From: Mesostigma viride | Lineage: Eukaryota; Streptophyta; Mesostigmatophyceae; Mesostigmatales; Mesostigmataceae | NCBI GenBank assembly: GCA_009746045.1 | Contig: RPFO01000667.1 | Location: forward strand, 3,525,273-3,589,272 | Length of the DNA stretch: 64,000 bases | Direction of reading: 5' to 3' | Shown: positions 55,801 to 64,000 of the stretch, piece after piece | How positions within the stretch are numbered: position 1 is the first letter of the stretch | Layout: the number at the start of each line of letters is the position of its first letter | Program-made: the position numbers and the translations under genes | Notes under the pieces: generated by a model | The model's input: the letters and a program-made list of their open reading frames with translations, nothing else | Told to the model about the DNA's origin: nothing | Databases searched by the model: none

Positions 55801-56265
55801 CACGGCAGCCGGGGCGGCATCCAGTGGGGCGTCCGAAGGCGGGGCGCAAGCTTTTGATGTCTTTTGTGCATTGCTCTCGTTTCGTCTACAACGAGGCTTG
55901 CAGTTTGCCCTTTCGCCCTCGCCGCTCAAATAGTCAGCGGTTCTGTTGGTTGGTAAGCTAGATCGCAAAAGGACCCTTTGCTTTGGACCTTTATCGCAAA
56001 ACACCAACACCCAGTTGAGGTCGTGAAAATTTAGGGGCCCATTCTTGAGCTCTTGCTTGTTGGCTTTGTCGAGCGCCTGATTAGCGAGCTTGGGGGTCTC
56101 ATATATTTGACCGCAGTCAACATTGGGGTAAGGCTTCAGGGCGTCAATAAATTGGTTAATCTCCGTAGTGCTCAAGGTGCTGCTCGATATTGAAACGCCA
56201 CAAACACGGAATACAGCAAAGTACAAAGCATTCATGTAAGACAATGCGGGACAAATGGGTAACAA
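52873..56265 (-). CDS. MULE transposase with Ala/Pro-repeat N-terminal region and SWIM finger
   Basis: A 1130-codon open frame on the minus strand. The N-terminal 140 residues carry no known domain. Residues about 149-306 are 22 copies of a 7-residue repeat (PAAVPCA / PAAVPSA). A Cys-rich segment follows ([17 protein letters not shown], then MCVGCRVSW). The MULE DDE core is clear: [19 protein letters not shown] (first Asp near residue 560), [20 protein letters not shown] (second Asp near 625), [11 protein letters not shown], and a long helical insertion with [13 protein letters not shown] carrying the likely Glu. A SWIM-type zinc motif [16 protein letters not shown] lies at about residues 860-875. 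The transposase cuts and pastes the element by its TIRs in the nucleus. The C-terminus is rich in charged residues. The start chosen is the first ATG; upstream exons are possible. Confidence 0.88.
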   Translation of the reverse strand: MLPICPALSYMNALYFAVFRVCGVSISSSTLSTTEINQFIDALKPYPNVDCGQIYETPKLANQALDKANKQELKNGPLNFHDLNWVLVFCDKGPKQRVLLRSSLPTNRTADYLSGEGERANCKPRCRRNESNAQKTSKACAPPSDAPLDAAPAAVPCAPAAVPCAPAAVPCAPAAVPSAPAAAPSAPAAVPSAPAAVPCAPAAVPSAPAAVPSAPAAVPSAPAAVPSAPAAVPCAPAAVPCAPAAVPCAPAAVPSAPAAVPCAPAAVPSAPAAAPSAPAAVPSAPAAVPCAPAAVPSAPAAVPCAPRGASSTLAAGQEVQEDDPDSDSGDEEEDGGGKDHERHPSANKAFARYTCARYGSCRVNPKKLPRGHPKARASKLRGEMCVGCRVSWRIVELRENLGTSYITYSEFRHEHGATGLARDIYEGGQRLSERCREFLCGKMSDLKDGQRANCNAIIREWQRSLEDLLGSEEAIKQRDYALTAADVRNMEDKLLSTAWKFHAEEAESVELWAARLGDNVRYYQPQEMTPDGTVQLSPFVLVYQNAWQREMYKLHGQKKAFLDSTFGVSTMGFSLVTLMVVDAFGNGVPVAWCLASAETSAVYEAFLEAVVDGCETKPPLTIIIDCSNAEMNALKRVFPATKIFLCSWHVQRAWCTNLLTKVKGAKVRMELMEELNAILYYMSSRLAGDAEAQVRAVQCRLTQFYTKWDPITPAFVDYMRSQWEDKLHMWAKAFRVADYAQHDTNNILERYHRTLKYTWLHNRGRQRLDWLIYMFGLIVGWLERDQQLKTRGVIINHRRRKEEMAELDKACNLQAEIQQGKTRSCWAEMVTDGSCTSRRVVVDFVTCVRSFNIDLNSNTATCDCTDSKTGNICHHFLVDLMLSGVATREDIELVIKRRAAFGVPPNKHSCVHFLEELLWVRNKATPSEKGEASDFPDTADVDETPDDAQPPDFGQPANHDKGQASSSVKEKNRQMLSRIEAAWDGAATEDGLRRAQELTSLALADVARQIEDFVRLDRQRAAVGNVPPTPTLRPVDKPAVRRGTRDIRHDPAVFGQQCGVKRAFVRRNGGAKKQKLSVMGRLQKDAASEASNGAGSRAQSNPLCSFPLAEASDSSLAMPEGGQAAVDHGL
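55346..55820 (-). repeat. 21-bp in-frame minisatellite in the transposase gene
   Basis: Units of GCAGCCGGGGCGCAGGGCAC type, 22 copies, coding PAAVPCA or PAAVPSA with a Cys/Ser switch between copies. Confidence 0.95.
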
Positions 56266-59225
56266 ATGGGGAGAGTTATATTAATGAAAAGAGACAACGA
56301 ACTTGGAAGCATGGCACGCCGAGCCCCCGAGTAAAGGTTAAACATTTAGCCACCACGCATTGGGCTTGCCATGAACACCCCATGGAGCGCTATGCTAAGG
56401 TTTTCTTGCGACCCCATGTTGTGTGTGGCTTGTCAGTAATGTGCTAGTAGGAAAGGACAAGCCACGAGGTTAAGATAAGATTACGCCCGGCATAGGGCTG
56501 CCAAACGGGCTCATCTACCATAAACGCTGCAATAAGGCTTCTGTAGAATAAAAATCTATTTCCAAGCAAAACCATACCGTAAACCAAAACTAGCAGGCCA
56601 TAAAGACCAATCACAGGCCAATCAACAAAACCCAAAGAACATTCAGCCAAAAGAGTTACATTATGCACTACTACAATATTTGATATGGCCTTGGTGAACA
56701 CCATGAAAGCTAAGGCAACTAAGAGACTGTGCTTGATAAACGACGCAAATCAGAAAAAGGTTGTTCAATGTATTGATGACATGTAGAGTAAAAACAACAC
56801 GCGCATACCCAGGCGTACCTTTTCTTGGAGCGTACAGCATCCGCGCACCCCGTGCAGTATAAATGAGAGCCAACGAATTGAAGTGGTTCACGGCCGGCCA
56901 CAAGTGGATTGTCCGGATGGGTGCCCGTGTTGTCACAGCAGCGCCTCCCAGAAATACCTCTGCGAGCACACTTGTAGGAGGCCTTCCTTTTCCTGGTTGC
57001 CTTGTTTGTGCCTTCACAACTGGGCACTGGTGTTGGATTTTGTCTTGAACTTCCCTGTTTTGGGTCAGCAACATAAGAAATTAAACACGATGTTCAGAAA
57101 CTAATTACAAGTTACAACATAGTCATGGATTTGGTGGGTGCAATTAGCTGGGGACGCCATAAACATAAGTTGCCATTATGAAGCTCACTAACTGCCTTAT
57201 ATGCAAATAACTCCATTATCATGGAAAGATGCTTACAACAAGAACATTCCAGACCATGTCGCTACCAAGCATGAGGAGTTCGAACGAGAAAATGAGATAA
57301 CGACATGGAAGGGCAACGTACGTTGGAAAACGGTTGTCCGCCGTGCTGACCAATCGGTGCCGGCGCTGCCGCAGGTGGAGGTGCTCCAACATGGGAAGGT
57401 GGCGGAGAAAGTGGCGGAGAAGGTGGCGGAGAAGGTGGCGGTGGCGGTGGCGGTGGCGGTGGCGGTGGCGGTGGCGGTGGCGGTGGGGGTGGCGGGGAAG
57501 CAGAGAAAGATAATACGTGAGAGTACGTAATACGCAAGAGTACGCGTATCCGTAGGCATACGTTTAACATCCGTACGGCAAAGCTGCGTATGATGTATAG
57601 TCTGCGTACGAAACGTATCATATGCCACACTATTTCCCTTTGCGGGGAAGGTGGCGGGGGAGGGGGAGGGATGCTTTCCCCGCGCTGTGAGGAAGGATGC
57701 TTGCGTTGCCGCACCGCTTTACGCCGAGCGAGAAGGCGGCGAACAATACCGCGATGCCTGGGTCGCCGAACTGACTGCCGTTTTGGAGCGATGCATTGTG
57801 CCTTGTGCCAAATGCAGACATGGACATAAGGAGAGCACCTCGGCATATCCCTGCTCAGCAACGCGCAAAAGGAAAAAGGGCAGCGAAGAAAGAAGTTATG
57901 AACTACCTCGATCGCACCTCAAAATGGCCAAGCAAGTCTAGGCATAGCTGCATGGGGCTGCCAACATAACTCCAAAAATAAACCCTAACTTAAGAATAGC
58001 TTCCGCTAGATCCCAATAGGCTAGGCCCACCGCGTGCCGCACGTGGCGCCAAGAAGTATCTGAAACAACTCATCATTGTGTATTCCGCTGGAAACTGAAA
58101 GAGGAGCATTCAGTGCATTAGTCGTTTTAGGGTAGCATGGATTCCTTACCTCAGACCAACATGTAGTGCCAATAACGCCAAGGTGATCCACCATGTGGAT
58201 GCATGAAGATCTGCACCACATTGCCGCGTGACAAGGTATGAACATACCAACAAAGTTGCAGAGCAAGCCGTTCTCAGGAGGGCTATTACCCAACCATAAA
58301 GCCCCATGGCATAACGCTTCCATCTCGTGCAAAAGGACAACTATGACCTAGAAATTCAGAAAATATATTCTTAGTCTTTCCCTCTACTCCTTGCTTACCT
58401 GGGTTGATAGGCGCGACAACTGAAAACTTCGCAGGCACCCGCGCGCGCTCTTGCACCGCCACATGCCCTACATGGATAACCACCAACCAAACATGAAAAA
58501 AGGGTTTAACTAGAAGGATAAAGGAAAGAGGAAATGCATTTAATTCATATAGTTAATATCGCCATGAAATTGTATGTTGAAGTAATAATGGGCCGAAATA
58601 TGCACATCGGGAACACGTCCCATTAATGCACATGCGAAGCTAATGTCAGGACAACGCATCATTAACAAGGGGGGGGTCCGCATGCGCAAGACGAAGCAAG
58701 TACAGTTAATATGATGTGCCATTTGGACAGAAACTGGAATAAGGGCTTAACGCCTTACCTAAGGCACAGACCCACACGATGCCGCTGACCGCTAGAAAAA
58801 TTGCGAGGATGGCCACCAGCACACCCTGTCTGGTGCTGGTCAAGCAGCAAAGGCAGGGCCGGGCCATGAAAGCTGGAGGTCACGAGCACTTTGTTGCAGT
58901 GGATGTAAACGACCCCCCTGTTTGGAGCACAAAAGGCGAGAAGCAAATTAAAAACGGAAAGCGCCAGTCATACGCCGCGCAGCTCGCGAGAATTCCAGGA
59001 ACCAGTTTTTGTGTGATATTCGCATTTAGATGTCGTGCATAACCATTCCTTTATTATCGCACACACCAGTAAACAGTACAAGGATTTGCGTCAACCCAGC
59101 TAAATGCCGAGGGTGCCACGGACGTGTATGCCAGCGAGCTCGAGTCTGGCGAGCAATCACTCAAACATGTCCACTGTCCCTAAGCCGAGCATCACCCTAA
59201 CATGTCCGCCATTGCTACGTTTTAT
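56266..59225 (-). other. MULE G right interior with possible spliced transcript
   Basis: No known protein family. On the minus strand several sites look like exon borders: CCTTAG|GTAAGG (58759), CCATGTAG|GGCATG (58467), ACCCAG|GTAAGC (58399), TTTCTAG|GTCATAG (about 58348) and GTCTGAG|GTAAGG (about 58151). The phases do not chain into one clean frame, so no gene is called. A Cys-rich frame (YKCARRG...CC...LYCTGCADAV) lies at 56824-57054, between CAAAACAG and AAAAG|GTACGC. A (GGCGGT)n / GGCGGAGAAG microsatellite spans 57400-57497. Confidence 0.35.
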
Positions 59226-59435
59226 CATCCTTGACTGCGCTTGTAGTCAACAAAGAAATTAGCCAAGTCCTACAGTAATTGGCGCGGCAGGCCCTTTTTT
59301 CCCGCGTAACTCGTGTGCCGGTCCGGCGCGGCGTGGCCTGGGCAGGCGCGTCGGACTTAGTGCGGTGGTGTCCCGGAACCCCGCACTCACCCCCGCACTA
59401 GAGTTTGTGTCATCAGAGCCAAATTATGCGCTTCC
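59226..59435 (-). repeat. Right TIR of MULE G
   Basis: Perfect inverse of the left TIR by eye. Confidence 0.95.
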
Positions 59436-59444
59436 ACAGATGTC

Positions 59445-60327
59445 CCCCCTCCTTTTGTGGCATTCCCTCCTCGCGCCAAATCCGCCCTCTGGCCCAGCGC
59501 GGCGCGTCCGGGCAAGTGCGGGTACCTTGGTCTCACCCGCACCTGCGGCAGCCCGCACTTGTGTCACCTCTCGGATTGTACGTTGACCCAGTTGACCCAG
59601 GGTTGACCCAAATAGTGGCTTCACCTTTCAAACCGCGGACAGCCGGACACGTGCTTTTGACTGCATCCCCGCATAAGGACTCATGAATATACCGGCCGAA
59701 TCGGTCAACAACAACAGAAATATCATTTCATATCGGCGTTTAATATGTGTAGATATCACATAAATCCCCAGCGGTTACCCCTGCGCGTGGCAGTGCAGCA
59801 GCCGCCACGGTTGTACCGGATCAGGAACGGGGCGGTCAGTAACGGATGAATGTATCCAGATCCTAACGGCGCCATGTCGTTAGAGATCCTAGGATGATCG
59901 TAGGTTACATGCGTACGGTGTCGCTGATAGCCCACTATTGTGATTGCGCAGATTCCCCATAATCAACAGTTTCATTTTTTTTTTTGTTTACATGACAGAT
60001 GTGGCAGGTTGGAACGTGTTGATGCAACGTGATCGTTATACATTGATCATCATGAAAATTGCTGAAGATCATCCAGCTGGCTTGGTAGGCGTCCTACTAA
60101 CCTTACCTTCGGCCAACACAAAATCTCTGCTGCACATCAGCGGCGTGGGAACCAACAACAACAACTAACCTATCATGAAAACCACGGTAAAGTAGTGTAT
60201 TGTGATCCAGACATCTGCTGGCCGATGAATTAGCATGGTGCATCAGTTGTGAAGGTACACAAGTAAATGAAAAGATCGGTGGGGTAGGATTATCTGATCA
60301 AGGAAGCCGCTTCCTCGCTGCTCCACT
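59445..60327. other. Original target DNA and upstream region of the Cache gene
   Basis: Begins CCCCCTCC, the far side of the site hit by elements D and G (left side 35911 and before). It holds GTTGACCCAG repeats at 59582-59610 and one copy of the AAC-tailed short repeat at 60095-60165. No promoter box can be named with confidence. Confidence 0.5.
60095..60165 (+). repeat. AAC-tailed short repeat, distant copy
   Basis: CTCTGCTGCACATCAGCGGC followed by GTGGGAACC and an AAC-repeat tail, matching the copies at 2.1-2.35 kb; the GCC(A)A-rich lead before it is also shared. Confidence 0.5.
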
Positions 60328-63300
60328 ATGGTTACTTTGCGCTGGCGCGATGTTTTCGGTGGGCATGGCGCACCTACGACGATTCATGTCATGAGTGCCG
60401 CACCGCAAGAGACGTATAAAACGAACACGGAATGTGGTTCTCCCAGGGATTCCAAATCCCGAAAGCGCGGCCGCTCTCTGGTGGTGAACACGAGGATCTT
60501 CTTGCTGTTTATGATTAGCGTCGCTATCGTGGTCTCATCAGTAGTAACCTGGCATCTCAGCCTCACCACGACCAACGATGCCTTCAACGACATGTCGGAC
60601 GTGCTTCGCCACGAGGTCATGGCGAGCTCCGCCTCAAAGACTAAGGTGTGCGCATGAACTCCCCATAGCTTTTCGCCAGCGCTGTTATCTTCCAAGTTGA
60701 TTTTGACATTCTCCCAATACAAAGAGGCGGTGCCAATTTCAAGTGTACAAAGTCGTCGCCCTGAGTGTTTTTTTTTTATTTTTTTTTAAATACAAGTAGA
60801 CCCAATAGGGTCAACCCCCCTATATGATTAAACAGCCCTATGCACCTAATCCTAGGACCTTCAAGCATGTCCTATCTACATTATGGGCCTACCCATTGGA
60901 CAGTTAACCCGTGATCCAGCCCTGTTCTGGCCCAAGTACTTTGAATCTTGATAGACAGGTCTCACATTCCTTTGGTTTTCCGTCCAACAGCCTCCAGGAT
61001 CTAGGTTAGAGTAGCATGCTCCTGCGCTGCGCTCCAGAGGAAAGGCGGCTGATGCGGCCGCACGCTTGTCCGCGCGCCATGCGCTTCGCGCGGGTCTGGG
61101 ATGGCGTCGCTACTCCCAACCCATTGATTGTTGATAGTCCCGGCGATAAAGTGAGTCAATACTTAGGAATCCCGTTTATTCTCGGCCCATCCCGTCGCAT
61201 TGGCAGTTGACAGGTCTCAGATCCCTAGGAAATTTTGGTTTCCTGGCCCAATTACCCGTCCCCTTGACAGTTGACAGGTTTCACATTCCTGGGTTTGCCA
61301 TCCAAGAGCCTCCAGGTTCTGGTTCGGAGTAACGTGCTCCTGCGCGTCGCTCCGGAGGTAAAAAGTAACATGCATGTAGGGAAGGCCGCTGGCGCGCCTT
61401 GCGCTTCATGCAGCCTATTCCGTACTGTGTCTTGCTTGTATGCAGTCCCTTTCGATCGGAGACCCCGTTGGGCGCAGTGCCCTTGGATGGGCAGATTGTT
61501 AGCCATAATTATCGGGAAAACCCACCCCTGATCAGTGGACCAACGGTAAGCTTTGACGCAGCATATTGTGGGATTTCATCAAATTGCCATTCAAAGAAGA
61601 TTTTTACGAATAATTATCACGTACTGCAATTTTGATGTTCAGGGGCCCCTGGTAGGTGAGTCAACGCGGCTGCCTGTCTTATCCCCTGTGGTTGCCAAGG
61701 TTGGTTTATCTCTTGCTGTCATCAGCCCCCCCCCCCCCCCTCCTCCACGAAAGGCATTTTCCTAGGATAATTATCTTTCATCGTAACTGTTAAGAAATTG
61801 TTTATCTAACCCCACACACCCACCCACACACCCACTCACCCACGACACTGCTGCCTCCCGCCTCTCAGGATTATCTCGACTTGCTCATTGTCGGCTCCTT
61901 GTCCACCTTCAAGTGCATCGAGGTCACGCCAGACTTCTCGCGCACGTCACTCTCCACCAACATCCTCGCCTGCTTGTGGAACACTGCGGTCGCGTTTACC
62001 GAGTCCACTGCTGTATACATGGTCACTGACGAGGGTCTCATGTCCGCGTACCGCCGCTTTGGCCCCGAGCGAGCCATCCTGAACGCTACCCTGGCGGTGG
62101 GCATCCCCGCCCCTCCAGATGACCCTTACGCGTCCATTTACGCGTATGTTCCTGACCCTAGGACGGGGGTCCCATTGACGGACGGGCCCCGGGCCAAGGT
62201 GTGCGAGCTGGGCAAGTGCCCTGCCATCATGGACCCCCAGGAGTACATCTCGCCGCTCCCGCCGATGAAGAGCCACCCGCTGTGGCTGGCGGGGCAGATG
62301 CTGGCACACGGGCAGACAAACCTCAAGGTTACCATGGGTACGTGGCACGCCTTGGCCTCATGGGTACTGTACTAGACCTGCCTTGGCTTGATGGGTACTT
62401 AACTAACCACCTTGGCTTGATGGGTTCTGTATTAGGCCCGCCTTGGGATGATGGGTACTGTATTAGGCCCGCCTTGGGATGATGGGTACTGTATTAGGCC
62501 CGCCTTGGGATGATGGGTACTGTATTAGGCCCGCCTTGGGATGATGGGTTCTGTATTAGGCCCGCCTTGGGATGATGGGTACTGTATTAGGCCCGCCTTG
62601 GGATGATGGGTACTGTATTAGGCCCGCCGTGGGATGATGGGTACTGTATTAGGCCCGCCTTGGGATGATGGGTTCTGTATTAGGCCCGCCTTGGGATGAT
62701 GGGTACTGTATTAGGCCCGCCTTGGGATGATGGGTTCTGTATTAGGCCCCCCTTGGGATGATGGGTACTTTATTAGGCCCGCCTTGGGATGATGGGTTCT
62801 GTATTAGGCCCGCCTTGGGATGATGGGTACTGTATTAGGCCCGCCTTGGGATGATGGGTACTGTATTAGGCCCGCCTTGGGATGATGGGTACTGTATTAG
62901 GCCCGCCTTGGGATGATGGGTTCTGTATTAGGCCCGCCTTGAGATGATGGGTACTGTATTAGGCCCGCCTTGGGATGATGGGTACTGTATTAGGCCCGCC
63001 TTGGGATGATGGGTACTGTATTAGGCCCGCCTTGGGATGATAGATACTGAATCAGGCCCGCCTTGGGTTGATGGGTAAGCTGTCTAAACAACCCGCATTT
63101 ACTGACGACGGCGGCCTGGTACACCCTATCCTAATCTAATTATGCCTGACCCTGTTTCCTCAAAATTTCCTCAAGCTATTATCCTAGCCTTTCCTACTGT
63201 CCTTGATCGTGCACCCGTTTGTAGATCTGTGTCCACCTTCACCTGCGGAAAAAGGAACGTCACCTTGCCATGCTCTAAACCACCCCTTCTGCTCAACTGC

Positions 63301-63734
63301 TCAGCGGCTGCACGATAATTCCACTCCCGTCACCAAAGTTGGATTCTGCAAGCTGTCCCCGGCATATCGTGTCTGTCCCTTGGCCCTCAACTCTCCGCTC
63401 GCCCCCGTGGCCTTCCCCCCCCCCGCCCCGCAGCCCTGAGCGGCATCTGGGAGCCGACCATGTACCTGGTGGTACCATTTAGGGACCCTGTGACAAACAC
63501 CGTGCAGGCGGTCCTGACCATCTCGTACCAGGCGGCCCGCATCAAGCGGTACCTGCAGGGACTTGGGGTCATGGCCGAGATGGGCGGGGTCATGTTCATC
63601 GCGGCAGGGCCGGAGCTGCACATCCTGTCCTCCACGCATGGGGCGGTAGCCATCCCGCCACCCCCAGGGGCTGTTCAGGCACTCCCCTTGCCCGCCACGG
63701 CTTCGAATGACGAGATCGTCCAGTTTGTGTCGCG
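60328..63734 (+). CDS. Membrane receptor with Cache-like extracellular sensor (5' part)
   Basis: Host-type spliced gene running off the right edge. Exon 1 (60328-60645) starts with a basic cytosolic tail and a transmembrane helix (IFLLFMISVAIVVSSVVTWH), and ends K before GTGTGC. Exon 2 (61869-62337) follows CCTCTCAG and ends before GTACGT. Exon 3 (63434-63734) follows CCCGCAG and ends before GTAGGG. Phases 0, 1 and the 2-base start of exon 3 agree. Exon 2-3 code an extracellular region whose end (MYLVVPFRDPVTNTVQAVLT, YQAARIKRYLQGLG, GGVMFIAAGPELHILSS, NDEIVQF) resembles the membrane-proximal part of a double-Cache domain, a small-ligand sensor. In green algae such regions often precede a second helix and a guanylyl/adenylyl cyclase or kinase. 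The output domain is outside the window, so the class is inferred. A small extra exon between 60646 and 61868 is not excluded. Confidence 0.7.
62375..63070 (+). repeat. 31-bp minisatellite in intron 2
   Basis: About 22 copies of a 31-bp unit (TTGGGATGATGGGTACTGTA then TTAGGCCCGCC), with the first units degenerate. They lie wholly inside the intron 62338-63433. The main variant switches GGTACTG to GGTTCTG. Confidence 0.95.
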
Positions 63735-64000
63735 GTAGGGTTTTCTTTGCAGATTTGACGACTGGGTTGTGCCAGCGTTGTTTGTATGCCACGAATGTCT
63801 GCACCAGCGTTGTTATAGTCCAGAAATATTGGTTCAGGCCCTGCATTCATAGTTGTCTCTGCCAAGGTCAAGATTTCTTGCAGAGCTACCGCTTCTGTCC
63901 CCTGGCTGCCGTTCCCCTCCCCCACACGTCTGCTCCCTCTCCTTTGCCACTCGCTGCCCCTCCCCTTGACCCGTTAAACGTAAGCCTTAAAATTCTCCCC
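63735..64000 (+). other. Start of the next intron of the Cache gene
   Basis: Follows the exon 3 donor GTAGGG. Pyrimidine-rich toward the edge. No exon is recognised. Confidence 0.5.

Noticed and set aside
55218-55961. Plus-strand Arg/Pro/Gln repeat ORF
   Set aside because: Antisense of the 21-bp minisatellite inside the transposase gene.
57262-57861. Polyproline protein on the minus strand
   Set aside because: The proline run is the (GGCGGT)n microsatellite read backwards; no flanking domain.
62375-63070. Possible CRISPR-like array
   Set aside because: Units are contiguous with no unique spacers, inside a eukaryotic intron; it is a minisatellite.

Overview
This is eukaryotic nuclear DNA, most likely from a GC-rich green alga (Chlorophyta, perhaps chlamydomonadalean). 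The inference rests on the mix of repeats (Helitron with an RPA companion, CAC-ended elements with subterminal arrays, MULE, copia and gypsy relatives, a REL-endonuclease LINE) and on a spliced receptor-type gene with a Cache-like sensor at the right edge. No prokaryotic operon, CRISPR array or rRNA gene is visible. Almost the whole window is a stack of transposons inserted into one another. The only host-like gene is at 60.3-63.7 kb.

Layout. 1-1.13 kb is a 50-bp minisatellite with a 398-bp higher-order period. 2.05-4.92 kb holds short AAC-tailed repeats and an array of GTATAC-centred palindromes, split by a head-to-tail pair of one repeat unit. 4.93-5.58 kb is the Rep (HUH nuclease) end of a Helitron. 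Its helicase lies 11 kb away at 16.9-19.16 kb and resumes at 31.54-32.52 kb with a RING finger; an RPA70-like gene follows on the other strand (33.7-35.1 kb). The Rep-helicase gap is filled by a CAC-ended element end, a Ty3/gypsy remnant whose Pol ends in a PHD finger (6.0-11.56 kb), two LINE 3' pieces and a CAC-ended element (12.03-15.51 kb).

Inside the helicase sits LTR element A (19163-31541, target duplication CCGTT), and inside A sits its relative B (21390-27542, target duplication TCGCC). Each has LTRs that appear identical by eye, so both are young. Both run on the minus strand, have AGTT...AACT LTR ends, a GDD-type RT and a retropepsin-like domain between integrase and RT. That order differs from ordinary copia (GAG-PR-INT-RT-RH) and is the most unusual system in the window.

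35.9-49.2 kb is a classical Ty1/copia element (D; target duplication GATGT), split by a 6.9-kb CAC-ended element (E; 39479-46359). A 10.2-kb Mutator-like element (G; 49191-59435) with 210-bp TIRs identical by eye and a 1130-residue open transposase then landed across the right LTR/target junction of D. Its 9-bp target duplication contains the last bases of D, so D is older than G.

Both complete CAC-ended elements show the same plan: CAC...GTG ends, 2-bp target duplications and long subterminal arrays of GTGAGAAA- or GTGACA-like words. Neither carries a recognisable transposase, so both probably depend on an autonomous element elsewhere.
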